DNA of 64,000 bases. Origin: Lutjanus erythropterus. Its lineage: Eukaryota > Chordata > Actinopteri > Lutjaniformes > Lutjanidae. Made by a program: the position numbers and the translations under genes. The notes under the pieces were generated by a model that did no database searches, was not told the DNA's origin, and saw only the letters and a program-made list of their open reading frames with translations. Below, in pieces: positions 61,085 to 64,000 of this stretch (its first letter is position 1; each line of letters begins with the position of its first letter). The DNA lies in NCBI GenBank assembly GCA_020091685.1, contig CM034603.1, forward strand, positions 8,538,683 to 8,602,682, in the 5' to 3' direction.

Positions 61085-61610
61085 GCTGTCAGTCGGTTCA
61101 CCACTTCGGTCCAGACTGAAATATCCCAACAACTATTACACGGATTGCCACAAACTTTAAAAAAAATATTCATTGTCCTCAGAGGATTGACTGAATGATA
61201 TGCTTATTTTCATTTGTTTTTGGTTTGTTTTTTTGATGAAACGTCTTGACAATTATTGGATTGCCATGGACTTTGGAGAAAATATTCATGTCCCCCTCAG
61301 GATGAAGTGTAATAAGTTGATGTATGTCAAAACACACATTCATGGTCCACACAAGATGAATTATAACTTTGGTGATTCCCATACTTTACATTTAGTGCAA
61401 CCATCAAGTCAAATTTTTTTTGTCTAGTTTATGATTGTAGTTGACTATATGCTTTAAGAACTAATAACGTTCTCATCACTACACTTTTTGTTTTGTGCCC
61501 ATTAGAGAATCTTAGGATGCTAACACATGCTAAACTAAGATTGTGTTTTTGTTAGACATTATACCTGAGCATCAGCATGTTAGCGTGTTGATATTAGCAT
61601 GTAGATGAAG
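61085..61610 (+). repeat. dispersed repeat, + strand copy
   Basis: Starts around GGTCCAGACTGAAATATCCC and has at least two diverged units (CAACTATTACACGGATTGCC at about 61130 and GACAATTATTGGATTGCCAT at 61248). It then shows the 3' region with GATGCTAACACATGCTAAAC, GTTAGACATTATACCTGAGC and ATCAGCATGTTAGCGTG. Same family as 51480-51975. A hAT element lies immediately downstream. Confidence 0.65.
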
Positions 61611-61622
61611 ACGGCTGGAAAC

Positions 61623-62307
61623 CAGATGTGTGACCAAGTCATTGTTTTTCAAGTCACAAGTAAGTCTTAGATTTTTGCACTTAAGTTACAAGTCAAGTCC
61701 CAAGTCAATACTGACAATTCCTGAGTCTCAAACATTAGCTTAGTATTAGCTTGTTAACTATGTTAATATTAGCCTTGACTTACCGTTCTTTGTGCAACTT
61801 CAAATGTCAAATAAGGTTGGAAGTTCTTGAAAGTCTTTCATTTTCGACGTGCACATGTTACACATTGTGCAATGTGTCTTTTGTCGGCAACCTTGTAGTT
61901 TTTGTATGAGAGCAAAGTTATCTTTGACTGGTGCTCAGTGATGTAGCATTAGGTCTTCAAGGTTCTCTCCTGCAACTTGATTGCTCTCAGACTGGTTCAA
62001 ACAAAGCCTTAAATCTGCAGAATTAAGTGTCAACTTGTTGAACATGAATAGCAGTTAATTCATGAAATAAATGGAAATGAATTAATTTGTGGCACACTCT
62101 AAATGACATACTTTTTAATCTTTGGGCTTGGGGGAAGTTACCAAGCATTTTCAAGACAAAAGGCTCAAGTCCAAGTGAAGTCACGAGACATTGGTGTTAA
62201 AGTCAAGTTGCAAGACTTTTTTGATTTTTTCATGTCGACTAAGTGATCAAATCTGTGACTCAAATCTCACCCGAGTGCACGCCATGTGACCTGAGTCCAC
62301 ACCTCTG
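61623..62307 (-). mobile_element. hAT-type element with perfect 8-bp target duplication
   Basis: A 685-bp element with ends CAGATGTGTGACCAAGTC and, on the minus strand, CAGAGGTGTGGACTCAGGTC. It is flanked by identical CTGGAAAC sites (61615-61622 and 62308-62315). Its subterminal parts are full of CAAGTC/GACTTG words, and the centre contains TTCATGAAATAAATGGAAAT and TTAAATCTGCAGAATTAAGT, features of a common teleost hAT MITE. No transposase remains. The orientation assignment follows the usual consensus and is arbitrary. Confidence 0.85.
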
Positions 62308-62639
62308 CTGGAAACTCTGAACTTATTTGGGAAATATGCCTGCAATTCTGCTTTTTTTTTTTTTGGCTGCTGGTGATTAAAATTCAAATTCTTTCTCTAA
62401 TCTAATGTTAGGCAATTATATTATCTCTCAATGGTGTCTTTAAATGTGTTGAACCAGAGCTGTGTGATTGGACAGTTTCGGTGTTTTGTCCCACCTGTGC
62501 CCCGCACTCAACCCACACTGCATGTTCGTGACAATACAGATAACTGACACAGTGATTTTCATCGGGGTGTTAGCACTAACTCAACATGACCTGTTGGACA
62601 TCTGAGCTGAGCTTTGTTCTGTCACCCTGCAGCTTCCAG

Positions 62640-63050
62640 TAGGATTAACATCCATCCACAGCTAGAGACACACACTCACACACACAGACATACAGTAGAC
62701 TTTTAGGATGCAGAAACGTACTGTACGTGCACATCCAAATACACACAAATACTTAAACTTGCATATAGGCTATAGTATATATACACATACTAAATGGACA
62801 TGCACACAGAATTTATTAATTAACATACTGTAGGCAATGCACACACACGCGCTTGCACCAATATCCACACACAGAGGCTGGAAAAATACACACATGTACA
62901 CATACTGCTGCACACAGAGTCTAATAGTGCACACACACATCCTTACATTCTATAAAATGAATATAAATACACAAACCCACATCTACACACATTCTCATGT
63001 GCACATAAGCTTAAGCTTTGCAGTGTACACACAGAGAGGACCCTGCCCTC
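62640..63050. repeat. CA-rich degenerate low-complexity region
   Basis: Many short ACACAC blocks (for example 62670-62690, 62838-62850, 62930-62945) are interspersed with other sequence. An open frame here (MHTHALAPISTHRG and on) is a translation of this low-complexity DNA, not a gene. Confidence 0.7.
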
Positions 63051-63436
63051 TCTTATTGACACTACTTAGTATATATTGTTTCTCTTATGACCTGACTGTT
63101 ACTTTAGCACTTCTTTGCACACCTTGATCCCTACATGAGAGATTACTGCCAGTCTTTGCTGTTGACATTGTGCTGTCTTTCTTGGTAATGACAAGTTGGC
63201 GTACACATCCTGAGTTGTAGCCTCTTTGTCATCCGTGGGTGTGTAAATAAGTCAGGCCCTCTGCAGGTGAAGGTGGAGGGACAAGTTTGGGATTAAGTTG
63301 CACTGTGGTGCTCCATCAGGCCATGCAGGTTGTGGATGTGTGGATAGTGTGTCTTTGTTAATGTGTGTGTATATATGTTGGATAGGGGTGGGTTTAAACA
63401 TTTAAAAATATATGATACTAGTACCAATAACAGTAC

Positions 63437-63600
63437 CTTTAAAGGGATAGTTCACCCAAAAATGAATATTCAGTCATTATCTACTCACCCTCATGCAGAC
63501 TGAAGGTCGGTTTTAGTTTTTTAGTCTGGAAAACACTGCTGGAGTTTCACAGGAAAACAGTGTTGCAGAATCTCTCAAACAACTGAAGTAAATGTTGAAG
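63437..63600 (+). mobile_element. teleost dispersed repeat (GGGATAGTTCACCC family), partial
   Basis: CTTTAAAGGGATAGTTCACC is followed by CAAAAATGAATATTCAGTCA and TTATCTACTCACCCTCATGC, the terminus of a very abundant fish DNA repeat. The other end is not identified within the remaining window. Confidence 0.65.
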
Positions 63601-64000
63601 TCAAGGACTCTGCTGTCTGTCAGTTCACACGCTATTTAGTAGTTTGACATTTTTTTCAGAAATATGTTTATTTGATTGATTTGAGTTAGACATACCACTT
63701 TCCAGGCTTGGGGAGTAGTGTATTATATGTAATGGGATTATGTAATCAGGATACAAAAAAGGATAAGTGTATTTTATAAGTACAGATTTTTTAAATGCAG
63801 GTTGAATCTGGGCTAATTGTAGTTTCTTATATGTTGTGATCTGGTAATGTAATCTGTTGCTATCCAATCTTGGCAGCGGGTTATTTTAGTTTAGCATTAA
63901 CACTGGAGACAGGGGGAAACAGACAGATAAATATAAGTGTTATTTAGTAAGCGTCACTCAGATATTCCACCAGGTGTGGCACATCTGCACCATGGTTCTG
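63601..64000. other. window end, no gene seen
   Basis: AT-rich intergenic sequence. TTGGGGAGTAGTGTATTATA followed by TGTAATCAGGATACAAAAAA near 63708-63760 looks like another repeat fragment. No coding frame. Confidence 0.4.

Overview
The window is vertebrate nuclear DNA, almost certainly from a ray-finned fish, most likely a percomorph. The evidence is spliced genes with GT-AG introns, very long (CA)n/(GT)n microsatellites, and several teleost-type repeats (tRNA-derived SINEs, hAT MITEs beginning TAGGGCTG or CAGAGGTG, Tc1-like relics). There is no prokaryotic gene structure, operon, CRISPR array or virus.

The only protein-coding gene I can support is the 3' end of rnf220 (RING finger E3 ubiquitin ligase 220) on the + strand, covering about 1-18830. 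Three coding exons are present: 5729-5840, 10339-10413 and 17006-17077. Together they encode the end of the coiled coil, a complete C3HC4 RING and the stop codon. A 3' UTR of about 1.75 kb follows, ending at an AATAAA at 18810. Earlier exons lie upstream of the window. The RING is divided over the three exons at phase-0 boundaries, so the middle 75-nt exon, which carries four of the eight zinc ligands, could be skipped in frame. A long CA repeat starts 18 nt behind its donor. Just upstream of that exon, around 9780-10050, there is a promoter-like island.

From about 18.8 to 64 kb I find no convincing gene. It is a gene-poor intergenic stretch. A Tc1-like relic at 19.85-21.1 kb holds a nested mariner-type MITE. 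A second Tc1-like element with TA target duplications (22189-23331) sits inside an older inverted-repeat element. A third, longer Tc1-like relic on the minus strand lies at 25.2-26.4 kb. Three tRNA-derived SINEs lie at 28.0, 45.0 and 59.2 kb. There are several hAT MITEs, three of them in the whole window with exact 8-bp target duplications. A 25-bp minisatellite lies at 47.0 kb, and a perfect 24-bp hairpin next to a 28-bp direct duplication at 41.0 kb. Compositionally distinct islands (35.3-35.75, 46.4-46.6, 54.4-54.7 and 56.8-57.4 kb) are candidates for conserved non-coding elements or unrecognised exons. Calling them would need a cross-species alignment.

I see no undescribed biological system. 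The best leads are the skippable RING exon, the internal promoter-like island, the perfect hairpin and the AACGTT minisatellite.
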